A stretch of DNA of 23,521 nt from Methanomassiliicoccaceae archaeon UBA367 (GCA_002506255.1 DAXF01000052.1:1-23521), one strand, 5' to 3'. Counted from the first letter of the stretch, positions 15,722 through 23,521 are shown. Numbers and translations are program-made. Notes: generated from the sequence alone by a model not told the origin.

Positions 15722-16462
15722 TTGCTGGAGTTCCTAAGAGAGGTGTACTATGTATCATGGGCAGACCTGCGATTCATGAGGCGCAACACACTCAACATAA
15801 TGATCTCCAGCCTCATGAGCCCCTTGCTATATCTGGTGGCTTTCGTATTGGCTGTCAACAGCGACGATCCCGAAACATACATAGCATTCGTTATCCCCGG
15901 CATAGTGGCTCTTTCATCGATGACGTCTTCTTTCTCATCTACATCCACTAGGATGAACGTACAGAGACTTTACTACAGAAGCTTTGACGAGATGATGATG
16001 TGTCCCCTCCGACCCTCTGCGATAGTGGTCGGCAAATCGATACTCGGTATAATCCGGAGCCTCATAAGCTGCAGCCTTATCTTTGTGATTGGAATGTTCC
16101 TCACACCGAATCTGTTCGTAAATCTGCTGTTCGTAATGTCTCTGTTAATATCGTGCTTCTCCTTCTCCCTCCTTGGAGAGGCCGCGGCCCTTTTAGCCAA
16201 GTCCCATCAGTCAATGGCCACATTTAACAGCCTGGTCATACTGCCCATGTCATTCCTGTGCGGCACATTCTTCGCAGTCAGTACGCTACCAAGTGTATTC
16301 CAGGCATTGCTCTATCTTCTACCTCTTACACACTCAAGCTCCTGCATAAGAGCGGCCGCCCTAGGAACGGAGTTCCCATGGTGGTCATTCTGCGTTATGG
16401 TAGCTTTCTGTACAACAGTATTCCTTTTAGACTATTATTTAGTGGTAAAAAGAAAGATTTAA
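15722..16462 (+). CDS. ABC-2 type transporter permease (DrrB-like)
   Basis: The 246-residue protein has about six membrane segments and the ABC-2 permease pattern: cytoplasmic WADLRFMRRN, LMSPLLYLVAF as first helix, VIPGIVALSSM, LYYRSFDEMMMCPLRPS as coupling loop, then a membrane block with LPMSFLCGTFFAVSTLP and LLPLTHSSSCIRAAALG. The start is a TTG at 15722, one base after the ATPase stop, with GGGGGCG as a strong ribosome binding site at 15708-15714; the nearby ATG at 15717 is in another frame. It forms an exporter with the preceding ATPase. Its TAA at 16460 is 17 bases from the convergent cbiC gene. Confidence 0.9.
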   Translation: MLEFLREVYYVSWADLRFMRRNTLNIMISSLMSPLLYLVAFVLAVNSDDPETYIAFVIPGIVALSSMTSSFSSTSTRMNVQRLYYRSFDEMMMCPLRPSAIVVGKSILGIIRSLISCSLIFVIGMFLTPNLFVNLLFVMSLLISCFSFSLLGEAAALLAKSHQSMATFNSLVILPMSFLCGTFFAVSTLPSVFQALLYLLPLTHSSSCIRAAALGTEFPWWSFCVMVAFCTTVFLLDYYLVVKRKI

Positions 16463-16473
16463 ACCCACTTATC

Positions 16474-16479
16474 AAAAAA
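16474..16479 (-). terminator. oligo-T terminator of the leftward cbi operon
   Basis: On the minus strand the cbiC stop codon is followed directly by TTTTTT. Oligo-T runs terminate archaeal transcription. No stem-loop is needed or evident. Confidence 0.4.
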
Positions 16480-17112
16480 TCAGGGAGACCTTTCCACACC
16501 ATAGTATAGGAGCGCATTACAGATGGCGGCGGCTATATTGCTGCCTCCTTTCCTGCCCACAGCAACTATGTATGGTATGTCCGTCTCTGTGATCATCTCC
16601 TTGGATTCAATAACGTTGACAAAACCCACAGGCACACCGATTACCAGCTCAGGCTTTATTTTCCCTTCATCAATAAGTTCTTTCAACCTTATCAGGGCCG
16701 TTGGAGCATTACCTATCGCAAAAATAACCGAAACGTCGAGTTCTGATGCCTTATCCATAGAAACTGCGGACCTTGTCCAACCGGACGTTTTAGCTTTCTC
16801 GGCCACATCCAGATCCCCTATGAAACAATGCACCTTGCCCCCATACCTCTCCAGCACCCTCTTATTTATTCCAGCAGCTGCCATGGATGTGTCCGTAACT
16901 ATGTGGGCACCATTACGGAGAGCATTCATCCCTTTCTCTGCCGCTCCTTTAGAGAATCTGAGATTATCGGCATAATCAAAATCAGCAGAGGTGTGTATGC
17001 ATCTCTTGACAACAGAGAACTCGGGCTCGGACCATTCCCTTCCATTAAGATTAGATTCTATTATCTCCATGCTCTTCTTCTCTATGTCCATTGGCTTGAT
17101 CATCTCAATCAT
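16480..17112 (-). CDS. cbiC: cobalt-precorrin-8 methylmutase CbiC
   Basis: The 210-residue enzyme moves the C-11 methyl group to C-12 to turn cobalt-precorrin-8 into cobyrinate, the last ring step. The catalytic histidine region RCIHTSADFDYADNLRFS is present (His40), followed by IVTDTSMAAAGIN, FAIGNAPTALIRL and a C-terminal VAVGRKGGSNIAAAICNALL glycine-rich motif in parts. The ATG at 17112 follows GAGGTGTAACGAT, where GAGGTG is the end of the cbiH gene and forms a good ribosome binding site. An in-frame ATG at 17127 would overlap cbiH by 11 bases and has its AGAGG too close. It is the last gene of the leftward operon cbiL-cbiF-cbiH-cbiC. Confidence 0.94.
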   Translation of the reverse strand: MIEMIKPMDIEKKSMEIIESNLNGREWSEPEFSVVKRCIHTSADFDYADNLRFSKGAAEKGMNALRNGAHIVTDTSMAAAGINKRVLERYGGKVHCFIGDLDVAEKAKTSGWTRSAVSMDKASELDVSVIFAIGNAPTALIRLKELIDEGKIKPELVIGVPVGFVNVIESKEMITETDIPYIVAVGRKGGSNIAAAICNALLYYGVERSP

Positions 17113-17116
17113 ATCG

Positions 17117-17848
17117 TTACACCTCATATCCTCTAGGCGTTATCATCTTCCCATCAGAGACATAGGTCTTCGAATTCCCAACGATGACCACGCACAGCAT
17201 ATCTACATCCTCTTCTGCAAGCTTACCGAGACTCGTGATCCTCTTGCTCTGGTCTTTCCTTCCCGCTTCCCTCACTATGCCTACCACAGTATCCGGAGAA
17301 CGATGCCTCATCATTATTTCCACAGCTTCACCCAAATAATCTCGCTGATCGCTCTTCGGATTGTACAAACAGATTATCATGTCGCTCTCAGCAGCCTTGT
17401 CCACTCTTTTCATTATAAGATCCAAAGGAGTAAGATAATCTGAAAGACTGATCAAAGACAAATCATGCATGAGCGGCGCTCCGAGAATCGCTGCGGCTGC
17501 AGAAGCGGCGGTCACTCCTGGCACAACATCTATGTCTATTTTCGCATCCATGCTCTCCACAAGCTGATAAATCAGCCCGGCCATACCATATATCCCGGAA
17601 TCTCCGCTGCAAACCATGACCACACTCTTCCCTGCCAAAGTGTCCTGTATCGCGAGCCTACATCTCTCTACCTCGCTCCTCATCCCAGTGGATTTGAACG
17701 TCTTTCCTGGATAATAGTTCTTTATCAGATTCACATAAGTAATGTATCCCGTCACGATGTCTGCATTAGATATCGCTCTATCAGCTCGGATGGTCATATC
17801 CTCCCTTCCGCCCGGACCGAAACCGACAACCGTCAGCCTGCCTTTCAT
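17117..17848 (-). CDS. cbiH: cobalt-precorrin-3 C17-methyltransferase CbiH (CobJ)
   Basis: The 243-residue SAM-dependent enzyme methylates C-17 and contracts the corrin ring. It has the tetrapyrrole methylase fold: N-terminal VVGFGPGGREDMT (7-19), CSGDSGIYGMAGLIYQ, and VVPGVTAASAAAAILGAPLMHD in parts; the stretch HDLSLISLSDYLTPLDLI is characteristic of CbiH/CobJ. The start ATG at 17848 lies in a 4-base ATGA overlap with the end of cbiF, with GGAG upstream. There is no C-terminal iron-sulfur extension as in CbiH60. Length is standard. Translational coupling to cbiF is likely. Confidence 0.94.
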   Translation of the reverse strand: MKGRLTVVGFGPGGREDMTIRADRAISNADIVTGYITYVNLIKNYYPGKTFKSTGMRSEVERCRLAIQDTLAGKSVVMVCSGDSGIYGMAGLIYQLVESMDAKIDIDVVPGVTAASAAAAILGAPLMHDLSLISLSDYLTPLDLIMKRVDKAAESDMIICLYNPKSDQRDYLGEAVEIMMRHRSPDTVVGIVREAGRKDQSKRITSLGKLAEEDVDMLCVVIVGNSKTYVSDGKMITPRGYEV

Positions 17849-18600
17849 TCTATCCCACTCCTAAATCCAGTCGTGAAGCTCTTATCATATAACTTAGAAA
17901 GACTGTACTCATCACCCAAAAAGTCGCCGACAAGAGTAAGCGCTGTCCTGTCTATCTCGGCACCCTTAACCTTTCTGGCTATATCCTTCAAAGTCCCGCG
18001 TACGATCTTCTGCTCAGGCCATGAAGCTTTATAGACTACAGCAACAGGAGTATCAAGCCTATAGCCTCCCTCGGTCAGCTCTTTTACCATCTCGTCCATG
18101 AAACCAACACTTAGGAAGATGATCATGGTTGCGTTATGACTCGCCAGATCCCTTAACTTCTCTTTTTCGGGCATCGGCGTTCTGCCCTCCATCCTTGTGA
18201 GTATGACGGTCTGACTGACATCTGGCAGTGTGTATTCCATATTCAGAGCGGCAGCTGTAGCTAGAAATGAGCTCACTCCTGGTATAACTTCATACTCAAT
18301 ACCCAGATCCTTAAGTCTGTCTATCTGCTCTCTTATAGCACCATAAATGGACGGGTCTCCAGTGTGCACACGCACGACCTTCAGCCCCTTTCCCTCTGCG
18401 GCGCGCATCACATCTATGACCTCGTCCAGGTTCATGTATGCACTGTTGTGTATCTCGGCGGTTTCCTTAGCACTCTTTAAGACAGCTGGGTTCACCAACG
18501 ATCCAGCGTAGATTATCACGTCCGCCGAATCTATTAATCTTCTTCCTTTCAGCGTTATGAGCTCTGGGTCTCCGGGGCCCGCACCAATAAATGATATCAT
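17845..18600 (-). CDS. cbiF: cobalt-precorrin-4 C11-methyltransferase CbiF (CobM)
   Basis: The 251-residue SAM-dependent methylase acts at C-11 of cobalt-precorrin-4. Visible are ISFIGAGPGDPELITLKG at the N-terminus, the AGSLVNP segment and VHTGDPSIYGAIREQ, which together are diagnostic for CobM/CbiF, then VIPGVSSFLATAAALN and TRMEGRTPMPE. The ATG at 18600 overlaps the cbiL stop as ATGA and has GAGGTG six bases upstream. An in-frame GTG at 18609 would add three residues and is less likely. It is coupled to cbiL before it and cbiH after it. Confidence 0.95.
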   Translation of the reverse strand: MISFIGAGPGDPELITLKGRRLIDSADVIIYAGSLVNPAVLKSAKETAEIHNSAYMNLDEVIDVMRAAEGKGLKVVRVHTGDPSIYGAIREQIDRLKDLGIEYEVIPGVSSFLATAAALNMEYTLPDVSQTVILTRMEGRTPMPEKEKLRDLASHNATMIIFLSVGFMDEMVKELTEGGYRLDTPVAVVYKASWPEQKIVRGTLKDIARKVKGAEIDRTALTLVGDFLGDEYSLSKLYDKSFTTGFRSGIE

Positions 18601-19316
18601 GCCGTCCACCTCTTTTTCTTGTTGATTATTACTGTAGTGAAGTAACCGTATTCTCTGTCTGGATCCATTATTCCAACATACTCATCCTCCATCCCTATGT
18701 TGCTGACAACCACTCCTCGATCAGACGGTATATTTCTTTCCTTCATCATATCCAGTATTGTTGATATCGAATCAAAGGCCTTCATCACAACAATGTTCTC
18801 AAAATCGTCGAATGCTTTCCTAAGGGAGATATCGTTCTTCGCAGAATCGATTATAGCCAAGCCCTCTTCGCCCATTACGAGAGGTACCCTCGCTTTAGCA
18901 GCTCCGGCACAGAATGATGTGACTCCTGGTATCTGACAGGTCTTGTACCCACGCTCAGACACACTGAGATCTATCCGCATATAGGTACTAAACACGCCCG
19001 CATCCCCTAAGGTTACCAGACAAACATCCTGTCCCTCTGCCAGCACGCTGCAGAGGGTATCGATTGCATGCCTTCTCCCAGCTTTCCTTGCGATATGGTC
19101 TGGATTCATAGGGAAAACAAGCTCTAAGATTCTCTTTCCCTTGATATCCACAGCAGATGTAACTATCTGGAGAGCAAGGCTTACCTCTCCTTCCTCCTTA
19201 ACCGGATAAGCGATTATGCTTGAAGATTCGATCATCCTTTTGGCTTTGAGTGTCATAAGTTCCGGATCTCCGGGCCCGACACTGATTCCTATGAGCTTTC
19301 CCTTCACATTATTCAT
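18597..19316 (-). CDS. cbiL: cobalt-precorrin-2 C20-methyltransferase CbiL (CobI)
   Basis: This 239-residue tetrapyrrole methylase adds the C-20 methyl group to cobalt-precorrin-2, the first step covered by this cluster. It begins LIGISVGPGDPELMTLKA (8-25), followed by a YPV segment typical of CobI/CbiL (IIAYPVKEEGE), VTLGDAGVFSTYMRI and QIPGVTSFCAGAA. The frame is open to an ATG at 19355, but the ATG at 19316 lies about 28 bases after the minus-strand TATA element at 19341-19348 and starts at the normal family N-terminus, so a leaderless start is preferred. It is the first gene of the leftward operon and is divergent from cbiD. Confidence 0.94.
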   Translation of the reverse strand: MNNVKGKLIGISVGPGDPELMTLKAKRMIESSSIIAYPVKEEGEVSLALQIVTSAVDIKGKRILELVFPMNPDHIARKAGRRHAIDTLCSVLAEGQDVCLVTLGDAGVFSTYMRIDLSVSERGYKTCQIPGVTSFCAGAAKARVPLVMGEEGLAIIDSAKNDISLRKAFDDFENIVVMKAFDSISTILDMMKERNIPSDRGVVVSNIGMEDEYVGIMDPDREYGYFTTVIINKKKRWTA

Positions 19317-19400
19317 TGGAGGTATCATCCAATACCAAATAATATAACTTGGCATATATAGGAAACAATAGCGGGCTCATAAGTCCGATCGGAGAAAGAC
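19317..19400. promoter_or_regulatory. divergent promoter of the two cobalamin operons
   Basis: The 84-base gap has two back-to-back TATA-like elements. GTTATATT on the minus strand (19341-19348) is about 28 bases from the cbiL start. CATATATAGG on the plus strand (19353-19362) points to a start near 19385 and a short leader with GGAG (19391-19394) before cbiD. The boxes are only about 5 bases apart, so the two promoters may compete or be jointly controlled. No riboswitch-like element fits in this space. Confidence 0.55.
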
Positions 19401-20549
19401 ATGTACTCAGGAAGTGACGGAGCAGGAAATGTGTATTCCCGGGGCAAACAGCTTAGATGCGGCTATACCACAGGCACATGTGCCGCCGCAGCGACAAAGG
19501 CTGCAGTCACTGCATTGCTATCTGGTACATTCCCATCGAAAACCGAATTGATTACACCTGGGGGCAAGAAGTTGATCTTAGAGATAGAATCCCCTCTGAT
19601 AAGCGCAGAAAAGGCATCCTGTGCCGTAAGGAAGGACGGTGGCGACGACATTGATGCTACCGACGGACTGCTGATTTTTTCGAAAGTGAGCAAAAGAAAT
19701 GATGGCGCTTTCGTCATAGATGGAGGAGAGGGCGTCGGTAAGATTACCAAGAGGGGATTGGATCAACCGATAGGGGCAGCAGCAATAAACAGTGTGCCCC
19801 GTTCGATGATATATGCCTCGGCAAAGGAAATATGCGACACTTTCGACCACACAGGCGGGATCGATATTGAAATAATCATTCCAGGAGGGGCGGGTGTGGC
19901 CAATAGGACTTTCAACCCCCGCCTTGGAATAGAGGGCGGCATATCTGTTCTTGGAACGAGTGGTATCGTGGAACCCATGAGCAACAGGGCCATCGTAGAA
20001 ACGGTAAAAGCAGAGCTCAGTGTCATATATGCAGAGGGAAAGAGAAACGCCTTGCTGGTTCCAGGCAACTATGGAATGAGCTACCTGAACGAACTGGATA
20101 TCGATAAGACTGTAGCTGTAATGTGCAGCAATTTCATAGGAGAAGCGGTGGACTACGCCTGCGCCCTGGGCTTCGACGGCATATTGATTGTCGGTAATCT
20201 AGGGAAATTGGTAAAGGTGGCAGGAGGAATTATGGATACTCACTCCAGGAACGGCGACTGCCGGATGGAAATAATAGCCGCCGCGGCCATACAATCGGGG
20301 TGCAATGCACAAACCGCAAGAGAAGTATTGGATTGCGTTACAACCGATGATGCACTCTCTGTCCTGGAATCGACTGGACTCATGGACGGGACCGTCAGTA
20401 TTTTGATCAAAAATATAGACTTCAATCTTCGCAACAGGGCTTCAGCCAGAACGAGAATAGGTGCCGCAATATTCTCCTCCGCTTACGGAAGGATCGGCCT
20501 TACTGAGAATGCGGGCCGAATAGTGGCAGACATATCTGGAGGAATCTGA
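19401..20549 (+). CDS. cbiD: cobalt-precorrin-5B C1-methyltransferase CbiD
   Basis: The 382-residue enzyme methylates C-1 of cobalt-precorrin-5B and is specific to the anaerobic route. The family start motif RCGYTTGTCAAAATKAA (19-35) is complete, followed by DGGDDIDATDGLLIF, GGEGVGKITKRGLDQPIG in parts, FNPRLGIEGGISVLGTSGIVEP in parts and LVPGNYGMSY. Length is normal. The ATG at 19401 follows CGGAGAAAGAC. It heads the rightward operon; the stop codon directly abuts the TTG start of cbiG. CbiD differs in fold from the other methylases of the cluster. Confidence 0.96.
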   Translation: MYSGSDGAGNVYSRGKQLRCGYTTGTCAAAATKAAVTALLSGTFPSKTELITPGGKKLILEIESPLISAEKASCAVRKDGGDDIDATDGLLIFSKVSKRNDGAFVIDGGEGVGKITKRGLDQPIGAAAINSVPRSMIYASAKEICDTFDHTGGIDIEIIIPGGAGVANRTFNPRLGIEGGISVLGTSGIVEPMSNRAIVETVKAELSVIYAEGKRNALLVPGNYGMSYLNELDIDKTVAVMCSNFIGEAVDYACALGFDGILIVGNLGKLVKVAGGIMDTHSRNGDCRMEIIAAAAIQSGCNAQTAREVLDCVTTDDALSVLESTGLMDGTVSILIKNIDFNLRNRASARTRIGAAIFSSAYGRIGLTENAGRIVADISGGI

Positions 20550-21587
20550 TTGAAAATATGGTTCTTATCATCATCGGCAAAGGGGTGTAAACTAGCTCTT
20601 AAGATAAGGGATGCTCTGAGTGATGAGAAATGCCACCTTTACTGCAAAACCCGTGCGGAGCACGAAGGATCGGAACAGATAGAGATTTCACACAAAGAGT
20701 GGGGAGGCCTCGCATTCAAGAGTGCTGATGCCATCATATTCGTCGGCGCGATGGGAATAGCCGTCAGAACGATAGCACCTTATGTCAAAAGCAAGGTTAC
20801 CGACCCTGCAGTTGTCGTCGTAGATGAGATGGGTTTGTTCTCGATACCTCTTCTGTCAGGACACATAGGCGGAGGCAACCGGCTTGCGCAGAGGATCGCA
20901 AAGGCCATAGGCGCAGTTCCTGTAGTAACGACGGCGACAGATATCAATGGGAAGATCTCGATCGACTCTTTCGCTACTAACCGCAACATGCATATCGGGA
21001 GTATGAAAATCGCTAAATTCGTTTCATCCGCCATACTCGATAACAAACCCGTCAGCCTGTTCTCCGAATTCAGGATCGAAGGGAGGATACCGGACGGGAT
21101 GATCATCTCTGATTCGGGAGATATAGGTGTATGCGTCACATACCGCACGGACCGCAAACCGTACAAAGAAACTTTGGTTCTGACCCCCAAATGCTTAGTA
21201 ATGGGCATCGGCTGCAGGGAAGGTGTGCCCAAAGAGAGAATAATGTATGAAATAAACGGCATATTGAGATCGAATTCCTTATCAAAGAAAAGCATAAGGT
21301 CCTTGGCCAGCATAAATATGAAGAAGGATGAGAAGGGACTTCTGGAGGCGGCTGAGGATCTGGGCGTGCCCGCCGTATTCTTCTCAGCTGAGGAATTGAA
21401 TTCAACTGAAGGGGAGTTCTCAAGATCTACGTTTGTGGAATCTGTGACAGGTGTCGACTGCGTATGCGAGAGGGCTGCTGTCGCTGCCTCCCATAAAGGG
21501 AAGCTGATCCTCAGAAAGACTTCAAATGACGGCGTCACTGTGGCTTTGGCTCTTGACGAATATATATTGAGGACAGAGGACTCATGA
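20550..21587 (+). CDS. cbiG: cobalt-precorrin-5A hydrolase CbiG
   Basis: The 345-residue protein opens the delta-lactone of cobalt-precorrin-5A and releases the two-carbon fragment as acetaldehyde. It shows FVGAMGIAVRTIAPYV and LLSGHIGGGNRLAQRIA with VVTTATDINGK, the CbiG N-terminal signatures. The C-terminal domain starts near LVMGIGCREGVPKE (about residue 215) and carries VCERAAVAAS near the end. The start is a TTG right after the cbiD stop, with GGAGG at 20538-20542, so it is probably reinitiated from cbiD. It overlaps the next gene by 4 bases (ATGA). Confidence 0.94.
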   Translation: MKIWFLSSSAKGCKLALKIRDALSDEKCHLYCKTRAEHEGSEQIEISHKEWGGLAFKSADAIIFVGAMGIAVRTIAPYVKSKVTDPAVVVVDEMGLFSIPLLSGHIGGGNRLAQRIAKAIGAVPVVTTATDINGKISIDSFATNRNMHIGSMKIAKFVSSAILDNKPVSLFSEFRIEGRIPDGMIISDSGDIGVCVTYRTDRKPYKETLVLTPKCLVMGIGCREGVPKERIMYEINGILRSNSLSKKSIRSLASINMKKDEKGLLEAAEDLGVPAVFFSAEELNSTEGEFSRSTFVESVTGVDCVCERAAVAASHKGKLILRKTSNDGVTVALALDEYILRTEDS

Positions 21588-23521
21588 CGGGAAAGAAGAT
21601 ACTTGTATTTGCTGGCACGACAGAAGGTAGACTCCTGGCCGACTATTTGGCTGATTCAGGAGTGGACGTCATGGCCAGGACCTCTACCGAATATGGGATG
21701 AGCCTGATACGAAAAGCGGAAGCGTCCTCTGAGAGGCTGGGTGACGACGGGATAAACAAGCTCATACGCTCAGGATACAGGACCGTGGTGGATGCTACAC
21801 ATCCGTATGCAGTGAATATAACCCGCAAGATAAAGGATGCCTGCGATTCGGAAGGTGCAGAATATATAAGACTGCTACGACCGGAAGGTGCAGAATCTGA
21901 AGAATGCCTCAGCTTCCCTGATATAGACTCCGCTGTCGATTTCCTGAACGGAACGGAAGGAAGAATATTGGTAACTACAGGCAGCAAAGAGTTGGAAAAG
22001 TATGCCCGAATAGACGGATACAGAAACAGAGTGGTCGCCAGAGTGCTTTCTCTTCCAGAGGTAGCCGTAAAATGTGCAGAGCTCGGATTCAGAGGAGAGA
22101 ACCTCGTATGCATGCAGGGCCCCTATTCTAAAGAGTTTAATTTGGCACTTTTGAGGCAGATCGCCGCATCATATTTAGTTACAAAGGACTCCGGCCTTGA
22201 AGGGGGCTTCGAGGAGAAGCTTGAGGCTGCTAAGGCAGCGGGTACTAAGGTAATTTTAATTGGACGCCCGCCAGAAAAGGAAGAGGGCATGAACTACGGC
22301 GATGTCGTAAGGCTCCTTGAAAGCACATTGGAGCTCAAACCCATGAAGAGAAAGATCACAGCTGTCGGCATAGGTATGGGGGCAATGCATATGACCAGTG
22401 AGGCTTCAGAAGCTATCCGAATGGCAGATCTGGTGGTTGGAGCCAAAAGAATACTAGACATCCACGGTGTTTCGGGAAAACCAAAGCTTAGAGAATATGA
22501 GGCAGACAAGATTCTGGAATATTTGGAATTTCACACAGAATATCGCAACATAGCTGTTCTTTTCTCGGGAGATGTCGGATTCTTCAGCGGTGCTAAATCT
22601 CTTTACGAAAAGGCGAACAGGGATGTATTCGAGATTGAGATGATTTCCGGAATATCCTCTCCGGTCTATCTTTGCTCGAAAATCGGTATGTCTTGGAACG
22701 ACGTGAAGATGATAAGCGCTCACGGCAGAGAAGCGAACGTAATCGGACATGCCGACCGCAATAAGAAAGTATTCACTCTTCTCACAGGGAGTAGAGGTGT
22801 CGAGAGTATGCTAGCACAACTAACAGAATACGGCATGGATCATGTGGAGGTGATAATAGGATCTAATCTGGGATCTGCGGACGAGATCATCCTCAGAGGC
22901 TGTCCTTCTGAACTCAAGGACAATGAGTTCAGTGATCTTTCCTGTGCCCTTATTCTGAACCCTTTCCCAAGACAACAGAGGATGGGAATTGCGGACGCAG
23001 AATTTATAAGGGGAGAAGCTCCGATGACTAAAAGCGAAGTAAGGGCGATTGCGATGTCCAAGCTCTGCATTGGAGAAGATTCCATCGTATACGACATAGG
23101 CGCAGGCACAGGATCGGTATCAATAGAGTGTGCATTAGCCGCAACTGATGGAATGGTTTATGCGATTGAGAAGAACGAAATCGCCGCTGACATCATAGAA
23201 TACAATAAGAAGGCGTTCAGAACTCCTAATCTAAAGATTATAAGAGGTGACGCCCCGCATGACCTGGAGGGCCTTCCTGCTCCAACCCATGCGTTCATAG
23301 GCGGAACATCCGGAAAATTGCATGAAGTGCTGTCAAAGATATTCGAACATAACTCTGATGTGAAAGTGTGCGCTACGGCCATAACTCTAGAGACCATCTC
23401 AGAGATAATGGAATGTGCCAGATCCATGAATCTTAATGACGATACGATATGCATCAACACCTCCAGATCCAGGCAAGTAGGCGGATATCATCTAATGGCC
23501 GCCAATAATCCGATATACATA
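21584..23521 (+). CDS. CbiJ-CbiE-CbiT triple fusion: cobalt-precorrin-6A reductase / C5-methyltransferase / C15-methyltransferase-decarboxylase (3' end beyond window)
   Basis: One reading frame of 646 codons runs without a stop from the ATG at 21584 to the window edge. Residues 1 to about 250 are CbiJ, the NAD(P)H-dependent reductase: ILVFAGTTEGRLLADYL, VVDATHPYAVNITRK, TTGSKELEKY, MQGPYSKEFN and VTKDSGLEGGFEEK. From Met254 a CbiE tetrapyrrole methylase follows (AVGIGMGAMHMTSEA, LFSGDVGFFSGAKSLY, ISGISSPVYLCSKIGMSW, LTGSRG). From about residue 467 comes CbiT, a Rossmann SAM methyltransferase (APMTKSEVRAIA, YDIGAGTGSVSIECA, AFIGGTSGKLHEVL, VGGYHLMAANNPIYI), which lacks only its last few residues. 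CbiE-CbiT fusions are known (CobL); a CbiJ fusion in front is unusual. There is no ribosome binding site at the Met254 junction. The start overlaps cbiG as ATGA. Confidence 0.93.
   Translation, partial: MTGKKILVFAGTTEGRLLADYLADSGVDVMARTSTEYGMSLIRKAEASSERLGDDGINKLIRSGYRTVVDATHPYAVNITRKIKDACDSEGAEYIRLLRPEGAESEECLSFPDIDSAVDFLNGTEGRILVTTGSKELEKYARIDGYRNRVVARVLSLPEVAVKCAELGFRGENLVCMQGPYSKEFNLALLRQIAASYLVTKDSGLEGGFEEKLEAAKAAGTKVILIGRPPEKEEGMNYGDVVRLLESTLELKPMKRKITAVGIGMGAMHMTSEASEAIRMADLVVGAKRILDIHGVSGKPKLREYEADKILEYLEFHTEYRNIAVLFSGDVGFFSGAKSLYEKANRDVFEIEMISGISSPVYLCSKIGMSWNDVKMISAHGREANVIGHADRNKKVFTLLTGSRGVESMLAQLTEYGMDHVEVIIGSNLGSADEIILRGCPSELKDNEFSDLSCALILNPFPRQQRMGIADAEFIRGEAPMTKSEVRAIAMSKLCIGEDSIVYDIGAGTGSVSIECALAATDGMVYAIEKNEIAADIIEYNKKAFRTPNLKIIRGDAPHDLEGLPAPTHAFIGGTSGKLHEVLSKIFEHNSDVKVCATAITLETISEIMECARSMNLNDDTICINTSRSRQVGGYHLMAANNPIYI
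21849..21896 (+). repeat. pair of 15-bp direct repeats within the CbiJ part
   Basis: CGGAAGGTGCAGAAT occurs at 21849-21863 and again at 21882-21896, 33 bases apart and in the same frame, so EGAE appears twice (SEGAEYIRLLRPEGAESEE). Confidence 0.8.

Noticed and set aside
1..23521. CRISPR array or insertion sequence
   Set aside because: No regularly spaced repeat-spacer structure, terminal inverted repeats or transposase gene was recognised.

Overview
The window looks like a chromosomal segment of a methanogen-type archaeon, most likely a Thermoplasmatota lineage close to Methanomassiliicoccales. The archaeal assignment rests on the archaeal/eukaryal-type glycyl-tRNA synthetase and archaeal valyl-tRNA synthetase, TATA-like boxes about 27 bases before several start codons that lack a ribosome binding site (leaderless genes), a tRNA gene without an encoded CCA end, and the cobalt-early (anaerobic) corrin pathway. 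The lineage guess is an inference from gene style; no database search was run.

Layout. Positions 1-41 (minus) hold the first codons of a 4Fe-4S ferredoxin. A tight plus-strand operon follows (155-4154): amidohydrolase, universal stress protein, four-CBS protein, glyS. Next come a second four-CBS protein with a basic C-terminal domain that looks like a ribosome hibernation factor (4302-5495), valS (5542-8151), and an NfeD/stomatin membrane pair (8222-9779). A DEAD-box RNA helicase lies on the minus strand (9791-11200) and a tRNA-Gly(GCC) at 11349-11421. This half is dominated by translation, RNA and stress functions.

After the tRNA and a 339-base AT-rich gap, five plus-strand genes (11761-16462) encode a binding-protein-dependent importer of the iron-chelate/vitamin B12 class followed by a DrrAB-like ABC-2 ATPase and permease. 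From 16480 to the right edge lie two divergent cobalamin operons that share the promoter region 19317-19400. The leftward operon is cbiL-cbiF-cbiH-cbiC; the rightward one is cbiD-cbiG followed by one long reading frame that joins CbiJ, CbiE and CbiT and runs off the window. Together these encode every ring-modification step from cobalt-precorrin-2 to cobyrinate (CbiL, H, F, G, D, J, E/T, C). Methanogens of this kind use corrinoid methyltransferases, so importer and synthesis genes side by side make sense, although the importer substrate is not shown by sequence.

Most notable are the CbiJ-CbiE-CbiT triple fusion, the CBS-hibernation-factor-like fusion, a ValRS whose KMSKS loop is replaced by a lysine-free sequence, and a repeated leaderless promoter architecture.
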